35,712 nucleotides of DNA from Candidatus Gallacutalibacter pullistercoris (GTDB lineage: Bacteria > Bacillota > Clostridia > Oscillospirales > Acutalibacteraceae), in NCBI GenBank assembly GCA_018710915.1, contig DVIY01000162.1, forward strand, positions 1 to 35,712, read 5' to 3'. The notes beneath the pieces were generated by a model. It was not told the DNA's origin. It saw only the letters and a program-made list of their open reading frames with translations, and ran no database searches. The position numbers and the translations under genes are program-made. This document shows, one piece after another, positions 1-7,628 of this stretch; the stretch's first letter is position 1; every line of letters starts with the position of its first letter.

Positions 1-1
1 A

Positions 2-487
2 TCATCCCACAGTAATTCCCGTTACCGATGCACCAAGCAGCTTTACAAGCGCCTCGGGGTCCATTTCAACCTGCGTACCAATTCGCCCGCCGCTGAAAAT
101 AATGGTATCAAACAGTTCGCAGGTTTCGTCAATGACCGTAGGGTACTGCTTCTTCATGCCAATCGGGGAACATCCACCGCGGATATACCCGGTTACTTTA
201 AGCAAATCAGCCACATGCAGCATCGAAACCGATTTTTCACCCACCGCACGGGCCGCGGCTTTCAAATCCAGTTCTTGCCTGACCGGGATGACAAATACAA
301 AATATCCGCCGGATGCGCCCTGGGTCACCAGTGTTTTAAACACCTGGTCAGGGTCTTGCCCTAACTTTTTCGCCACCGCTTCTCCATCGATATGCCCGTC
401 AGAAGCATCATAGGTATAATGGCGGTAAGGAAGCCCCTCTTTGTCCAGTACGCGCATAACATTGGTTTTCTCTTCTTTTTTTGCCAT
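2..487 (-). CDS. ybaK: YbaK/EbsC-type Cys-tRNA deacylase
   Basis: A 161-residue single-domain YbaK/EbsC-family aminoacyl-tRNA deacylase. The family hydrolyses Cys-tRNA(Pro) and can also act on Cys-tRNA(Cys), so it is a cytosolic translation quality-control enzyme. Family-like segments visible are the N-terminal VLDKEGLPYRHYTYD, the FKTLV strand, the RGGCSPIGMKKQYP active-site region and ETCELFDTIIFSGGRIGTQVEMDP near the C terminus. The ORF track starts 28 codons earlier, but MAKKEEK at 487 follows a good AAAGGTGG site, and the upstream extension runs through a hairpin and is not family-like. It is the last gene after cysE and cysS on the same strand, which makes a cysteine-charging role coherent. 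The stop codon is inside the window, so the gene is complete. Confidence 0.9.
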   Translation of the reverse strand: MAKKEEKTNVMRVLDKEGLPYRHYTYDASDGHIDGEAVAKKLGQDPDQVFKTLVTQGASGGYFVFVIPVRQELDLKAAARAVGEKSVSMLHVADLLKVTGYIRGGCSPIGMKKQYPTVIDETCELFDTIIFSGGRIGTQVEMDPEALVKLLGASVTGITVG

Positions 488-513
488 GGAACCACCTTTT
501 CTGTTGGAATCCC

Positions 514-566
514 GGAAAAAGTTTTCAGGGGAAACTCCGGATACCGGCATCCCCTGAAAATTTTCC
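514..566 (-). terminator. Long inverted repeat between cysS and ybaK
   Basis: TTTTCAGGGG pairs with CCCCTGAAAA around an inner CCGG/CCGG stem. On the minus strand the second arm runs into CTTTTTCC, so the structure resembles a weak intrinsic terminator or attenuator sitting in the cysS-ybaK gap. It could instead be an mRNA-processing or stability hairpin. No RNA evidence is available. Confidence 0.4.
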
Positions 567-595
567 TTCATATCATAGCAAAACTGATTCTCTGC

Positions 596-1993
596 TTATT
601 CTTCAATGTGCCACTTCACACCCTGGGGGGTATCCTCCAGCACCACATGGCGGGCCTTCAGCTCGTCACGGATGGCGTCGGCAGTGGCCCAGTCGCGGTT
701 CTTTCTGGCCTGGGTGCGCTTTTCGATCAGGGCTTCAATTTCGGCGTCCAGAGAATTGTCCTTCTCTACATACAGCAGGCCCAGCACGTTAGCCAGCTCC
801 ATATACAGGTCCAGCGCCTTCTGGCACAGCTCTTTGGAGGAGCCGCCGTTCACACTGGAGTTGATTTCTCTTGCCAGTCCGAACAGTGCTGCCAAACCGT
901 CGGCGGTGTTCAGGTCGTCGTCCATGGCTGCGATAAACTGGTCACGGTATTGGGTCATGCGTTCAAACGCCTCGTTTTCGCCATCCTTCTGGCCTTCTGC
1001 GGCGTTTTCCAGCAGGAAGCGAAGATTATCACGGCAGTTGTAAAGGCGCTCCAGAGAGGCCTTGCACTGCTCGATAATGTCCACGCTGTAGTTGATTGGC
1101 ATCCGGTAGTGGGAGGAAACCATCAGGTAACGGATGGGCTCATAGCCGTATTTTTCCGCCACATCGCGGACGGTGAAGAAGTTCCCCAGGGATTTGCTCA
1201 TCTTCTTGTTGTCCACGTTGATATAGCCGTTGTGCATCCAGTAATGTGCAAAGGGGACGCCGTTGCAGCACTCGCTCTGGGCGATTTCGTTTTCGTGGTG
1301 GGGGAAAATCAGGTCCTGCCCGCCGCAGTGCAGGTCAATGGTCTCGCCCAGATAGCGGCGCACCATAGCGGAGCACTCAATGTGCCAGCCGGGACGGCCG
1401 TGGCCCCAGGGGGATTCCCAGTAGGGCTCGCCGGGCTTGGCAGCCTTCCAGACCGCGAAGTCCATGGGGTCTTCCTTCACGTCACCCACACTGATGCGGG
1501 CGCCGGCCTGAAGCTCTTCCAGCGGCTGATGGGACAGCTTGCCGTATTCGCTGAACTTGTTGGTGCGGAAATACACGTCGCCGCCCACAGCATAGGCAAA
1601 GCCTTTTTCTTCCAGCTTGGAGATAATGGCGATAATCTCGTCGATGTTCTCGGTGGCCAGCGGATGGATGGTGGCCGGACGGACATTCAGACCGGCGGCG
1701 TCCTTTTTGTATTCCTCCATGTACCGGCGGGAAACGGTCAGGTAATCGCTGTTTTCCTCGTTGGCCTTGTTGATGATTTTGTCGTCGATGTCGGTGAAGT
1801 TCTGAACATAGGTGACTTTCATGCCCCGGTATTCCAGATAGCGGCGCAGCACGTCAAACACGCAGATGGGGCGGGCGTTGCCAATGTGAATATAGTTGTA
1901 CACGGTGGGGCCGCAAGCGTAAATTTTCAGCTCGCCCGGAGTCATAGGGACAAGCTCTTCTTTTTGGCGTGACATGGTGTTGTAAATTCTCAT
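596..1993 (-). CDS. cysS: Cysteinyl-tRNA synthetase
   Basis: A 465-residue class I aminoacyl-tRNA synthetase that charges tRNA(Cys) with cysteine in the cytosol. The HIGH-type signature reads HIGN in YNYIHIGNARP near residue 37, and the KMSKS loop reads KKMSKSLGNFF. Zinc-ligand residues are visible: CGPTVYNY early, the CS of HIECSAM, and the HHENE region. Length equals the bacterial family norm of about 460-470. The start MRIYNTMSRQKEEL follows GGAGAATCGTC. It lies 435 bp downstream of cysE on the same strand, and the gap is filled by structured repeat copy A. T-box control of cysS through cysE read-through is plausible but depends on transcription crossing that repeat. Confidence 0.97.
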   Translation of the reverse strand: MRIYNTMSRQKEELVPMTPGELKIYACGPTVYNYIHIGNARPICVFDVLRRYLEYRGMKVTYVQNFTDIDDKIINKANEENSDYLTVSRRYMEEYKKDAAGLNVRPATIHPLATENIDEIIAIISKLEEKGFAYAVGGDVYFRTNKFSEYGKLSHQPLEELQAGARISVGDVKEDPMDFAVWKAAKPGEPYWESPWGHGRPGWHIECSAMVRRYLGETIDLHCGGQDLIFPHHENEIAQSECCNGVPFAHYWMHNGYINVDNKKMSKSLGNFFTVRDVAEKYGYEPIRYLMVSSHYRMPINYSVDIIEQCKASLERLYNCRDNLRFLLENAAEGQKDGENEAFERMTQYRDQFIAAMDDDLNTADGLAALFGLAREINSSVNGGSSKELCQKALDLYMELANVLGLLYVEKDNSLDAEIEALIEKRTQARKNRDWATADAIRDELKARHVVLEDTPQGVKWHIEE

Positions 1994-2058
1994 GACGATT
2001 CTCCTTTATGTGTAATTTGAACGTAGTCTATTCATCAGTTCGCGGCAAATCATACCCA

Positions 2059-2355
2059 AATCCGCGGGGAAGCGGCTTTAAAATTTGCACCTGCTGCCCC
2101 GCGGCATAAAAGTTTTACTCGATTTTTTTCAAAAAATCGTGGGGGATCCAAAGGGGTGTTGTTTGCCAGTGGCAAACGTTGAACACCGACCGAGCCGGCA
2201 GGCGAGAACAAAACCCCTTGGTCGCCCGTCGCAACGGGCGAAACACCCCAACCTAAAGGGCGCATTTTTGAAAAGTGAATTTAAAATCTTCCGGGGGAAG
2301 ATTTTAAAGAGAAAAACTTTTTGAAAGAAAAAAAGTTTTTCTTCTCTGTTCCTGA
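2059..2355 (+). repeat. Structured intergenic repeat, copy A
   Basis: A 297-bp element whose near-identical partner (copy B, 5481-5778) lies in the opposite orientation. In order it holds a CGATTTTTT/AAAAAATCG hairpin, an outer GGTGTT/AACACC stem enclosing TTTGCC-AGT-GGCAAA, a TCGCCCGT/ACGGGCGA hairpin, a TTTAAAATCTTCC/GGAAGATTTTAAA hairpin and an AAAAACTTTTT/AAAAAGTTTTT hairpin near the right end. Comparison with B shows compensatory changes in several stems. No transposase, clear terminal inverted repeat or target duplication is visible. Relative to the flanking cysE and cysS genes this orientation is antisense. ORFs reported here start at TTG inside the repeat and have no ribosome binding site. 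Confidence 0.85.
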
Positions 2356-2409
2356 AAGTAGAATCAGAACCGGCAGCACACACCGGTGCGCTCCCTACAG
2401 ATATCCCAA

Positions 2410-2425
2410 TGTTTCACATGAAACG
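2410..2425. promoter_or_regulatory. parS-like ParB binding site
   Basis: TGTTTCACATGAAACG matches 14 of 16 positions of the Firmicutes parS consensus TGTTNCACGTGAAACA; the mismatches are one central base and the last base. The GTTTCA/TGAAAC arms are perfectly palindromic. It lies just after the cysE stop codon, about 33 kb from dnaA, within the origin-proximal zone where parS sites cluster. No parA/parB genes are in the window, and the off-consensus central base lowers confidence. Confidence 0.45.
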
Positions 2426-2428
2426 GTC

Positions 2429-3094
2429 TTATGCCGACTGGTTTCTGCACATCTCTTCGATTTCTTTCATGCGCTCTTCCAGACGCTCTGTCTCCTCCTG
2501 TACCCTGTTCAGGCACTGGCATAGCGGGTCTGTCACATGGATCTGATCCAGATTTTCAGATGGGCGGGTAACCTTTTCACCGTTCACCCGGACAATCCGG
2601 GCGGGAACACCCACGGCGGTGGCGTTATCGGGCACCTCTTCCAGCACGACTGCCCCGGCAGCTACCCGGGCGTTATCGCCCACCCGGAAAGGCCCCAGCA
2701 CCTTTGCGCCGGAACCAATCAGCACGTTGTCGCCCAGCGTAGGGTGGCGCTTGCCATGCTCTTTGCCGGTACCGCCCAAAGTCACGTTCTGGTAAATGGT
2801 GCAGTTGTCGCCGATTTCGGTGGTTTCGCCGATGACCACACCCATACCGTGGTCGATGAACAGTCCCTTGCCAATGGTAGCGCCGGGATGGATTTCAATG
2901 CCTGTTTTGTGCCGTGCATGCTGGCTAATCCAACGGGCGATAAATTTATGATTGTGGCGGTAAAACCAGTTGGCCTTGCGATAGGCGCGGACCGCCTTGA
3001 ATCCGGAATAGAGGAAGTACACCTCCAGACGGCTTCTGGCGGCCGGGTCACGGGCCATAATGGAGTCCAGCTCCTCTTTCAATGACTTGAACAT
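2429..3094 (-). CDS. cysE: Serine O-acetyltransferase
   Basis: A 221-residue serine acetyltransferase that makes O-acetylserine from serine and acetyl-CoA, the first committed step of cysteine synthesis. The C-terminal left-handed beta-helix shows hexapeptide repeats, with the family signature GIEIHPGATIGKGLFIDHGMGVVIGE and GGTGKEHGKRHP further on; the His residues of IDHG and GKRHP are the usual catalytic region. The start is MFKSLKEEL at 3094, with AAAGGAG eight bases upstream; the 29-residue extension in the ORF track overlaps the T-box terminator arm and is spurious. It is the first gene after the Cys T-box leader and heads the cysE-cysS-ybaK unit. The C-terminal tail (ERLEERMKEIEEM) looks helical and charged. 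Confidence 0.95.
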   Translation of the reverse strand: MFKSLKEELDSIMARDPAARSRLEVYFLYSGFKAVRAYRKANWFYRHNHKFIARWISQHARHKTGIEIHPGATIGKGLFIDHGMGVVIGETTEIGDNCTIYQNVTLGGTGKEHGKRHPTLGDNVLIGSGAKVLGPFRVGDNARVAAGAVVLEEVPDNATAVGVPARIVRVNGEKVTRPSENLDQIHVTDPLCQCLNRVQEETERLEERMKEIEEMCRNQSA

Positions 3095-3123
3095 AATATG
3101 CTCCTTTCTCTCCGGGAAATCCG

Positions 3124-3404
3124 CAAAACAAAACGCCCCCATCCCCAAAAGGGGACAGAGGCGGTATCTCCGCGGTTCCACTCCGTTTTATCACTCAGAC
3201 AGCCGGTAACGGGGCTGAATCGGGCCGGAATTTCCTCCGGCCGGCATGGCTCTTTTGCCCACACAGGCGCATTTCGCCGGTCTTTTGCTGGGAGCGCTTT
3301 CAGCCGGTGACGCTCTCTCTCTGGTACATCCGAGCCCGGGTACTTTTCCTGTGTATTGCCGTTATTTTATCAATTCATTGTATGCGGCAGGGCACAGCCC
3401 TGTG
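3124..3404 (-). ncRNA. Cysteine-specific T-box riboswitch leader
   Basis: On the minus strand the conserved T-box GGAGTGGAACCGCG lies at 3184-3171. It is followed by a terminator hairpin in which CGCCTCTGTCCCC pairs with GGGGATGGGGGCG before TTTTGTTTT. The upstream part has the features expected of Stem I, including AGAGAGCGTC and GGCTGAAAGCGC segments. The likely specifier loop GCGAAATGCGCC places TGC (Cys) at 3271-3269. Known T-box mechanism: uncharged tRNA(Cys) pairs with the specifier and the antiterminator bulge and permits read-through. Here it would raise cysE, and perhaps cysS and ybaK, when cysteine is short. The Stem I fold was not computed; the specifier assignment also rests on the gene context. 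Confidence 0.88.
3125..3164 (-). terminator. T-box regulated terminator before cysE
   Basis: The GC-rich hairpin CGCCTCTGTCCCC-TTTT-GGGGATGGGGGCG is followed by TTTTGTTTT and ends about 30 bases before the cysE start. Its 5' arm begins directly after the T-box sequence, as expected for the mutually exclusive terminator/antiterminator pair. Confidence 0.85.
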
Positions 3405-3410
3405 TCTTTC

Positions 3411-3439
3411 AGTATAGCCAGAAACCATCGTTTTGTAAA
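3411..3439 (-). promoter_or_regulatory. SigA promoter of the T-box/cysE unit
   Basis: On the minus strand TTTACA (3439-3434), a 17-bp spacer and TATACT (3416-3411) form a near-consensus promoter starting four bases after the pgsA stop codon. The predicted start is near 3404, giving a leader of about 310 bases that contains the whole T-box. A small CAGGGC/GCCCTG hairpin lies at the 5' end of the transcript. Confidence 0.75.
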
Positions 3440-3443
3440 GGGC

Positions 3444-4031
3444 TTATTTCGCGTTCTTCACGATATCCCAGTTCTGCTTGAGATAAATCAGGCCGGATAA
3501 CACGGCAAAAAGGGTTGCTATCGCCAAAAATACTTCTCCGATGCACCAAAACAGCACTGCCATATCCTCGCTGACGAAATGAACCAGCCCAAGGCCGCCC
3601 AGTTCCCCTATGTATTGCAGCAGCAAAATCACACAGATCGCGACAATCTGGCTGACGGTTTTGACTTTTCCCCAATTGTTGGCGGCAATTACCGAACCTT
3701 TTCCCGCCGCTACCAGCCTGATAGAGGTGACCATAAATTCCCGGGCAATAATCAGCAACACCAGCCAAACGTCACACAGTCCCAGGCTGACAAAACACAC
3801 CAGCGCAGAAATGACCAGGATTTTATCTGCCAGCGGATCCATGAATTTTCCAAAATCGGTAATCTGATTATTTTTTCGTGCCAGCATACCGTCCAGATGG
3901 TCGGTATAAGAAGCCGCACCAAAGAGCACCAGTGCAGCCAGATAATGATGGGGGAAGGGCCACAAAATGGCCAATACGAAGAACGGCACCAGTATCATAC
4001 GCAGCACCGTTAATTTGTTGGGCAGATTCAT
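3444..4031 (-). CDS. pgsA: CDP-diacylglycerol-glycerol-3-phosphate 3-phosphatidyltransferase
   Basis: A 195-residue integral membrane CDP-alcohol phosphatidyltransferase. It makes phosphatidylglycerophosphate from CDP-diacylglycerol and glycerol-3-phosphate, the committed step to phosphatidylglycerol. The metal-binding signature D-G-x2-A-R-x8-G-x3-D-x3-D is present as DHLDGMLARKNNQITDFGKFMDPLAD around residues 43-69. Several hydrophobic helices follow (LVCFVSLGLCDVWLVLLIIA; MAVLFWCIGEVFLAIATLFAV). The N terminus MNLPNKLTVLRMILVP is typical of PgsA. The start follows AGGAGGT with a 9-base gap. It lies 31 bp after rimO on the same strand, so the two are probably cotranscribed; the pgsA-rimO-recA neighbourhood is common in Firmicutes. 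Confidence 0.95.
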   Translation of the reverse strand: MNLPNKLTVLRMILVPFFVLAILWPFPHHYLAALVLFGAASYTDHLDGMLARKNNQITDFGKFMDPLADKILVISALVCFVSLGLCDVWLVLLIIAREFMVTSIRLVAAGKGSVIAANNWGKVKTVSQIVAICVILLLQYIGELGGLGLVHFVSEDMAVLFWCIGEVFLAIATLFAVLSGLIYLKQNWDIVKNAK

Positions 4032-4062
4032 GAAGCGGATACCTCCTGCAAAGGGTCGCGGC

Positions 4063-5391
4063 TTAAATTCGTTCGCCGGTCAGGTCGCAGTCCATGCAAT
4101 CGTCGATGCGAACCTTGACAAACTGGCCGAAATAGGGCTTGTTCCCCTGTGCGGTAAAGAATACCTTCCCGTCAATATCGGGGGAGTCGGCGGCGGTACG
4201 CCCAAAGTAGCACTCAGCATACCGGTCAAAGCCTTCGGTAAGCACAGTGACGGCCTTGCCGACCATCTCCTCGCCCTTCTGCTGCATGATTTCCATCTGT
4301 TGTTCCATGATGATTTCAGCGCGGCGGTTCTTGGTTTCCTCGTCGATCTGGTCAGGCAGCAGGGCGGCGGGGGTGTCCTCTTCCTGAGAATAGGCAAAGC
4401 AGCCCAGACGGTCAAAGCGGATTTCCTGCACGAATTCGGAAAGCTCGGTGAAGTCCTCTTCGGTTTCGCCGGGGAAGCCGGTAATCAGCGTGGTGCGCAG
4501 CACCAGGCCCGGCACCTTTTCGCGCATATGGGCAATCAGCTTGGTCAAAGACTCCTTATCGCCGCGGCGGTTCATGGCCTTCAGCACCTTTCCGGAAGCA
4601 TGCTGCAAGGGCAAATCGATATATTTCACGATTTTCGGTTCGCTGGCCATCACGTCCAGCAGTTCGTCGGTGACGGTATCGGGATAGCAGTACAGCAGGC
4701 GCACCCAGCGGAGCTTTTCAATCTGGCACAGCTGGCGCAGCAGCTCCGGCAGCTTCAGCTCGCCGTACAAATCCAGACCATAGCGGCTGGTATCCTGGGC
4801 AATGACAATCAATTCTTTTGCGCCGTCGTCCACCAGCTTCTGTGCCTCTTCCACGACACTCTCGATGGTACGGCTGCGGTAGCCGCCTCGGATAAGGGGA
4901 ATCGCACAATAGGTACAGCGGTTGTCGCAGCCTTCTGCGATTTTCAGATAGGCAAAGTAGCTGGGGGTAGACAGTTCACGGTCGCCGCACAGGGGCATTT
5001 TCTCCTTTTCGGGGAAAACATCCTGCGTCCCGCCCTCCATGACCTTGCCGATAATGTCGGCGATCTCGCCGTTGGCGCCTATACCCACTACTGCATCTAC
5101 CTCGGGAATCTCCTTGCGGATTTCCTGCTGATAGCGCTGAGAAAGACATCCGGTTACAACAATCTTTTTGATGCGGCCCTCTTTTTTCAGGGTTACCAGC
5201 TCGAGGATTTCCTCGATGGATTCAGCCTTTGCGCTCTCAATAAAGCCGCAGGTATTGATGATCGCCACATCGGCCAGCGCTGCGTCGTCGCTGAGCTCAT
5301 AGCCTGCATTTTTCAGGGAAGCCATCAGCATTTCCCCATCTACCTGATTTTTGGCACAGCCTAAGCTGACCATTCCCACTCGTACTGCCAT
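4063..5391 (-). CDS. rimO: Ribosomal protein S12 methylthiotransferase
   Basis: A 442-residue radical-SAM methylthiotransferase that adds a methylthio group to an aspartate of ribosomal protein uS12. The N-terminal UPF0004 domain carries VGMVSLGCAKNQVDGE with its [4Fe-4S] cysteines, including those in IINTCGF and VTGCLSQRY. The radical-SAM motif CDNRCTYCAIPLIRG lies near residue 145, and a TRAM-like C-terminal domain ends with FVKVRIDDCMDCDLTGE. SLGCAKNQVD separates RimO from MiaB. MAVRVGM at 5391 is preferred over MDDM at 5400 because AAGGA lies eight bases before 5391 but directly abuts 5400. The promoter was not resolved; repeat copy B fills the upstream gap. Confidence 0.93.
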   Translation of the reverse strand: MAVRVGMVSLGCAKNQVDGEMLMASLKNAGYELSDDAALADVAIINTCGFIESAKAESIEEILELVTLKKEGRIKKIVVTGCLSQRYQQEIRKEIPEVDAVVGIGANGEIADIIGKVMEGGTQDVFPEKEKMPLCGDRELSTPSYFAYLKIAEGCDNRCTYCAIPLIRGGYRSRTIESVVEEAQKLVDDGAKELIVIAQDTSRYGLDLYGELKLPELLRQLCQIEKLRWVRLLYCYPDTVTDELLDVMASEPKIVKYIDLPLQHASGKVLKAMNRRGDKESLTKLIAHMREKVPGLVLRTTLITGFPGETEEDFTELSEFVQEIRFDRLGCFAYSQEEDTPAALLPDQIDEETKNRRAEIIMEQQMEIMQQKGEEMVGKAVTVLTEGFDRYAECYFGRTAADSPDIDGKVFFTAQGNKPYFGQFVKVRIDDCMDCDLTGERI

Positions 5392-5480
5392 ATCGTCCAT
5401 CCTTATCGTAAATTTATGTGGTAAGCGTTTATGTTATGCGGGTTTTGATTTTCCTTTCAGGAAAACAGAGGAAGGCAACA

Positions 5481-5778
5481 TCAGGAACGAAGCAGAAAAA
5501 CTTTTTTTCTTGCAAAAAGTTTTTCTCTTTGAAATCTTCCACTGGAAGATTTCAAATTCACTTTTCAAAAATGCGCCTTTCAGGAAAAGATTTTCGCTGC
5601 CTGCGGGCAGCGACGCAAAGGGGCGCCGGTCTCGCCTGCCGGCTCGGTCGGTGTTCAACGTTTGCCACCGGCAAACAACACCCCTTTGGAAACCCTGCGA
5701 TTTTTTGAAAAAAATCGAGTAAAACTTTTACGCCGCGGGGAAGCAAGTGCAAATTTTGATGCTGTTCCCACGCGAATC
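5481..5778 (-). repeat. Structured intergenic repeat, copy B
   Basis: A 298-bp near-full copy of the element at 2059-2355, in the opposite orientation. The outer GGTGTT/AACACC and inner TTTGCC/GGCAAA stems and the CGATTTTTT/AAAAAATCG hairpin are kept. Two hairpins differ from A by compensatory changes: TCGCTGCC/GGCAGCGA replaces TCGCCCGT/ACGGGCGA, and TTTGAAATCTTCC/GGAAGATTTCAAA replaces TTTAAAATCTTCC/GGAAGATTTTAAA. It fills the recX-rimO gap and reads in the same direction as those genes. Confidence 0.85.
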
Positions 5779-5807
5779 GACTGCGGGGGCTACGCCGGCT
5801 TCGGAAT

Positions 5808-6419
5808 TTATTCCTCTTCGTACAGGAAGTCTGCCAGCACGGTTTTGATATCCTCCCAACCGTATCCCAACCGCTGCAGGGCTGCTACGGTACGCCGGTA
5901 GCCTTTCTCGTCTTTCAGCTGGTTTTGATATTTCCGCTCCACGATTTCCCGCAGCTTTTCTTCGGGGTCGGGGGCCAATTCTTCCAGCAGTTCCTCTATG
6001 AGTTCCCGGTCTATGCCCTTTTGCAGCAGCTCCTGCCGGGCACGGCGTACACCGTATCCCTTTCTCTCCATCAGATATTCTGCCAGCTGCCGGGCATAGC
6101 TCTCATCATTCACCAGCCCCAGTTCTTCCATTCTCTCCACAGCAGCTTCTGCCGCTTCACGGCTGGTAGTTCGGCTAATTTTATCCGCCAGCTCCTTTTT
6201 GGAATGGCTGCGGTATTCCAGCAGATACAGCGCCTTTTCTTTTGCGCGCCGGGCTTCCGATTCCTGTAAAAGCTCGTGCAGCTCTTCATCGCTGATTTCC
6301 ATTCCGGGCTTCCAGCCGGCTTTCAATAGGGTTTCTGTATCCACCTTTACTGCGGCTTCTCCGTCCAAATACAGCTGAGAAAGTCGCTTTCGGCGGGGTT
6401 CAATGGCTGTAATCTCCAT
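5808..6419 (-). CDS. recX: RecA regulatory protein RecX
   Basis: A 203-residue all-helical RecX-family protein; members bind RecA filaments and modulate recombinase activity. It shows the expected three tandem RecX three-helix repeats, seen in YLLEYRSHSKKELADKI, DESYARQLAEYLMERKGYGVRRARQELLQKGI and ELLEELAPDPEEKLREIVERKYQ, followed by YRRTVAALQRLGYGWEDIKTVL. Its ATG overlaps the recA stop by one base (TAATG), implying translational coupling with recA. Structured repeat copy B begins about 30 bp after its stop codon. Length and composition are normal for the family. Confidence 0.93.
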   Translation of the reverse strand: MEITAIEPRRKRLSQLYLDGEAAVKVDTETLLKAGWKPGMEISDEELHELLQESEARRAKEKALYLLEYRSHSKKELADKISRTTSREAAEAAVERMEELGLVNDESYARQLAEYLMERKGYGVRRARQELLQKGIDRELIEELLEELAPDPEEKLREIVERKYQNQLKDEKGYRRTVAALQRLGYGWEDIKTVLADFLYEEE

Positions 6420-7549
6420 TATTCGTCGTCATCTACTACAATGTCGATATCCGCTGCGGCAGATGCCCGTGTTTTTCCTTCTGCTGCTTCAGGCGTAGGC
6501 GGTTCTACTGCCACTTCTACGGGCTTGGCGGCGCTTCCTTTGGCGGGTTTCTGCTTGCCGAACAGCTTGCCGACATTCGCCTTTACGCCTGCTTCCACCT
6601 CATCGGAAATTTCTTTATGCGTTCCCAAAAATTCCCGGGCATTATCGCGTCCCTGTCCCAAACGGTTGCCGTTATAAGAGAACCATGCGCCGCTCTTCTG
6701 TACAATATCCAGCTTGACCGCCATATCCAGCAGCTCGCCGGTACGGGAAATTCCCTTTCCGTACAGCACATCGAATTCCGCCTCACGGAAGGGGGGAGCC
6801 ATCTTATTTTTGACCACCTTGGCGCGGGTACGGGAGCCAATTCGCTCGCTTCCATCTTTCAGCGCATCGCCTTTGCGCACATCGATACGCACAGAAGCAT
6901 AGAACTTCAAAGCGCGTCCGCCGGGGGTCACTTCGGGGTTGCCGTACATGACACCCACTTTTTCACGCAGCTGGTTGATGAAAATCGCCACACAGTTGGA
7001 CTTGGAAATGGCGCCGGCCAGCTTACGCAGTGCCTGTGACATCAGACGGGCCTGCAAGCCGACATGGGTATCGCCCATTTCACCCTCGATTTCCGCTTTG
7101 GGAACCAATGCGGCCACCGAGTCCACAACAATGATATCAATTGCACCGGAACGCACCAGCGCTTCTGTGATTTCCAGCGCCTGCTCACCGGTATCCGGCT
7201 GAGAAACCAGCAGGGAATCCACATCTACGCCCAATGCTGCTGCATATACGGGATCCAGCGCGTGTTCCACGTCGATAAACGCGGCGTAACCGCCCAGCTT
7301 CTGGGCTTCTGCCACGCAGTGCAGTGCCAGCGTTGTCTTACCGGAAGATTCCGGCCCGTAAATCTCTACAATACGGCCTCTCGGCAGGCCGCCGATTCCC
7401 AGCGCCAGATCGAGCGAAAGCGAGCCGGTGGGGATGACATCCACCTGCATGGCCTCATTCTGTCCCAAACGCATGACTGCGCCCTTACCAAACTGCTTTT
7501 CGATTTGTGCCAGCGCGGTGTCCAACGCCTTCTGCTTATCAATTGCCAT
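6419..7549 (-). CDS. recA: Recombinase RecA
   Basis: A 376-residue RecA, the ATP-dependent strand-exchange protein of homologous recombination and activator of LexA self-cleavage. Walker A reads GPESSGKTT near residue 65. The '[15 protein letters not shown]' Walker B strand, L1 region [19 protein letters not shown] and L2 [27 protein letters not shown] are intact, and the C-terminal domain follows. The last 45 or so residues form a variable Ala/Pro/Glu-rich tail ending in DDDE, somewhat longer than usual; acidic RecA tails are known to modulate activity. It is translationally coupled to recX. Upstream lie a candidate LexA box, a consensus promoter and a terminator-like hairpin in the leader. 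Confidence 0.98.
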   Translation of the reverse strand: MAIDKQKALDTALAQIEKQFGKGAVMRLGQNEAMQVDVIPTGSLSLDLALGIGGLPRGRIVEIYGPESSGKTTLALHCVAEAQKLGGYAAFIDVEHALDPVYAAALGVDVDSLLVSQPDTGEQALEITEALVRSGAIDIIVVDSVAALVPKAEIEGEMGDTHVGLQARLMSQALRKLAGAISKSNCVAIFINQLREKVGVMYGNPEVTPGGRALKFYASVRIDVRKGDALKDGSERIGSRTRAKVVKNKMAPPFREAEFDVLYGKGISRTGELLDMAVKLDIVQKSGAWFSYNGNRLGQGRDNAREFLGTHKEISDEVEAGVKANVGKLFGKQKPAKGSAAKPVEVAVEPPTPEAAEGKTRASAAADIDIVVDDDE

Positions 7550-7575
7550 CTATATCAGTCCTTCCCATCTATTTT

Positions 7576-7617
7576 AAAAGAGAAAAAACGCTGCGGGAAT
7601 CTCTGCTTCCCGCGGCG
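7576..7617 (-). terminator. Terminator-like hairpin in the recA leader
   Basis: On the minus strand CGCCGCGGGAA pairs with TTCCCGCAGCG around GCAGAGA and is followed by TTTTTTCTCTTTT, a textbook intrinsic terminator. It lies between the recA promoter (7657-7629) and the recA start (7549). It may stop prmC read-through, but recA transcripts must also pass through it. Confidence 0.8.
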
Positions 7618-7628
7618 GGGCTGCTTGT

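Noticed and set aside
392-1972. 526-residue plus-strand ORF opposite cysS
   Set aside because: It is the antisense shadow of cysS; no ribosome binding site or domain, and the minus strand encodes an intact CysRS.
2085-2324. Small ORFs within repeat copies A and B with similar peptides
   Set aside because: They start at TTG inside the repeat, have no ribosome binding site, and their similarity follows from the conserved DNA; changes conserve base pairing rather than codons.
3967-5364. 465-residue plus-strand ORF opposite rimO
   Set aside because: Antisense shadow of rimO with no recognisable motifs.
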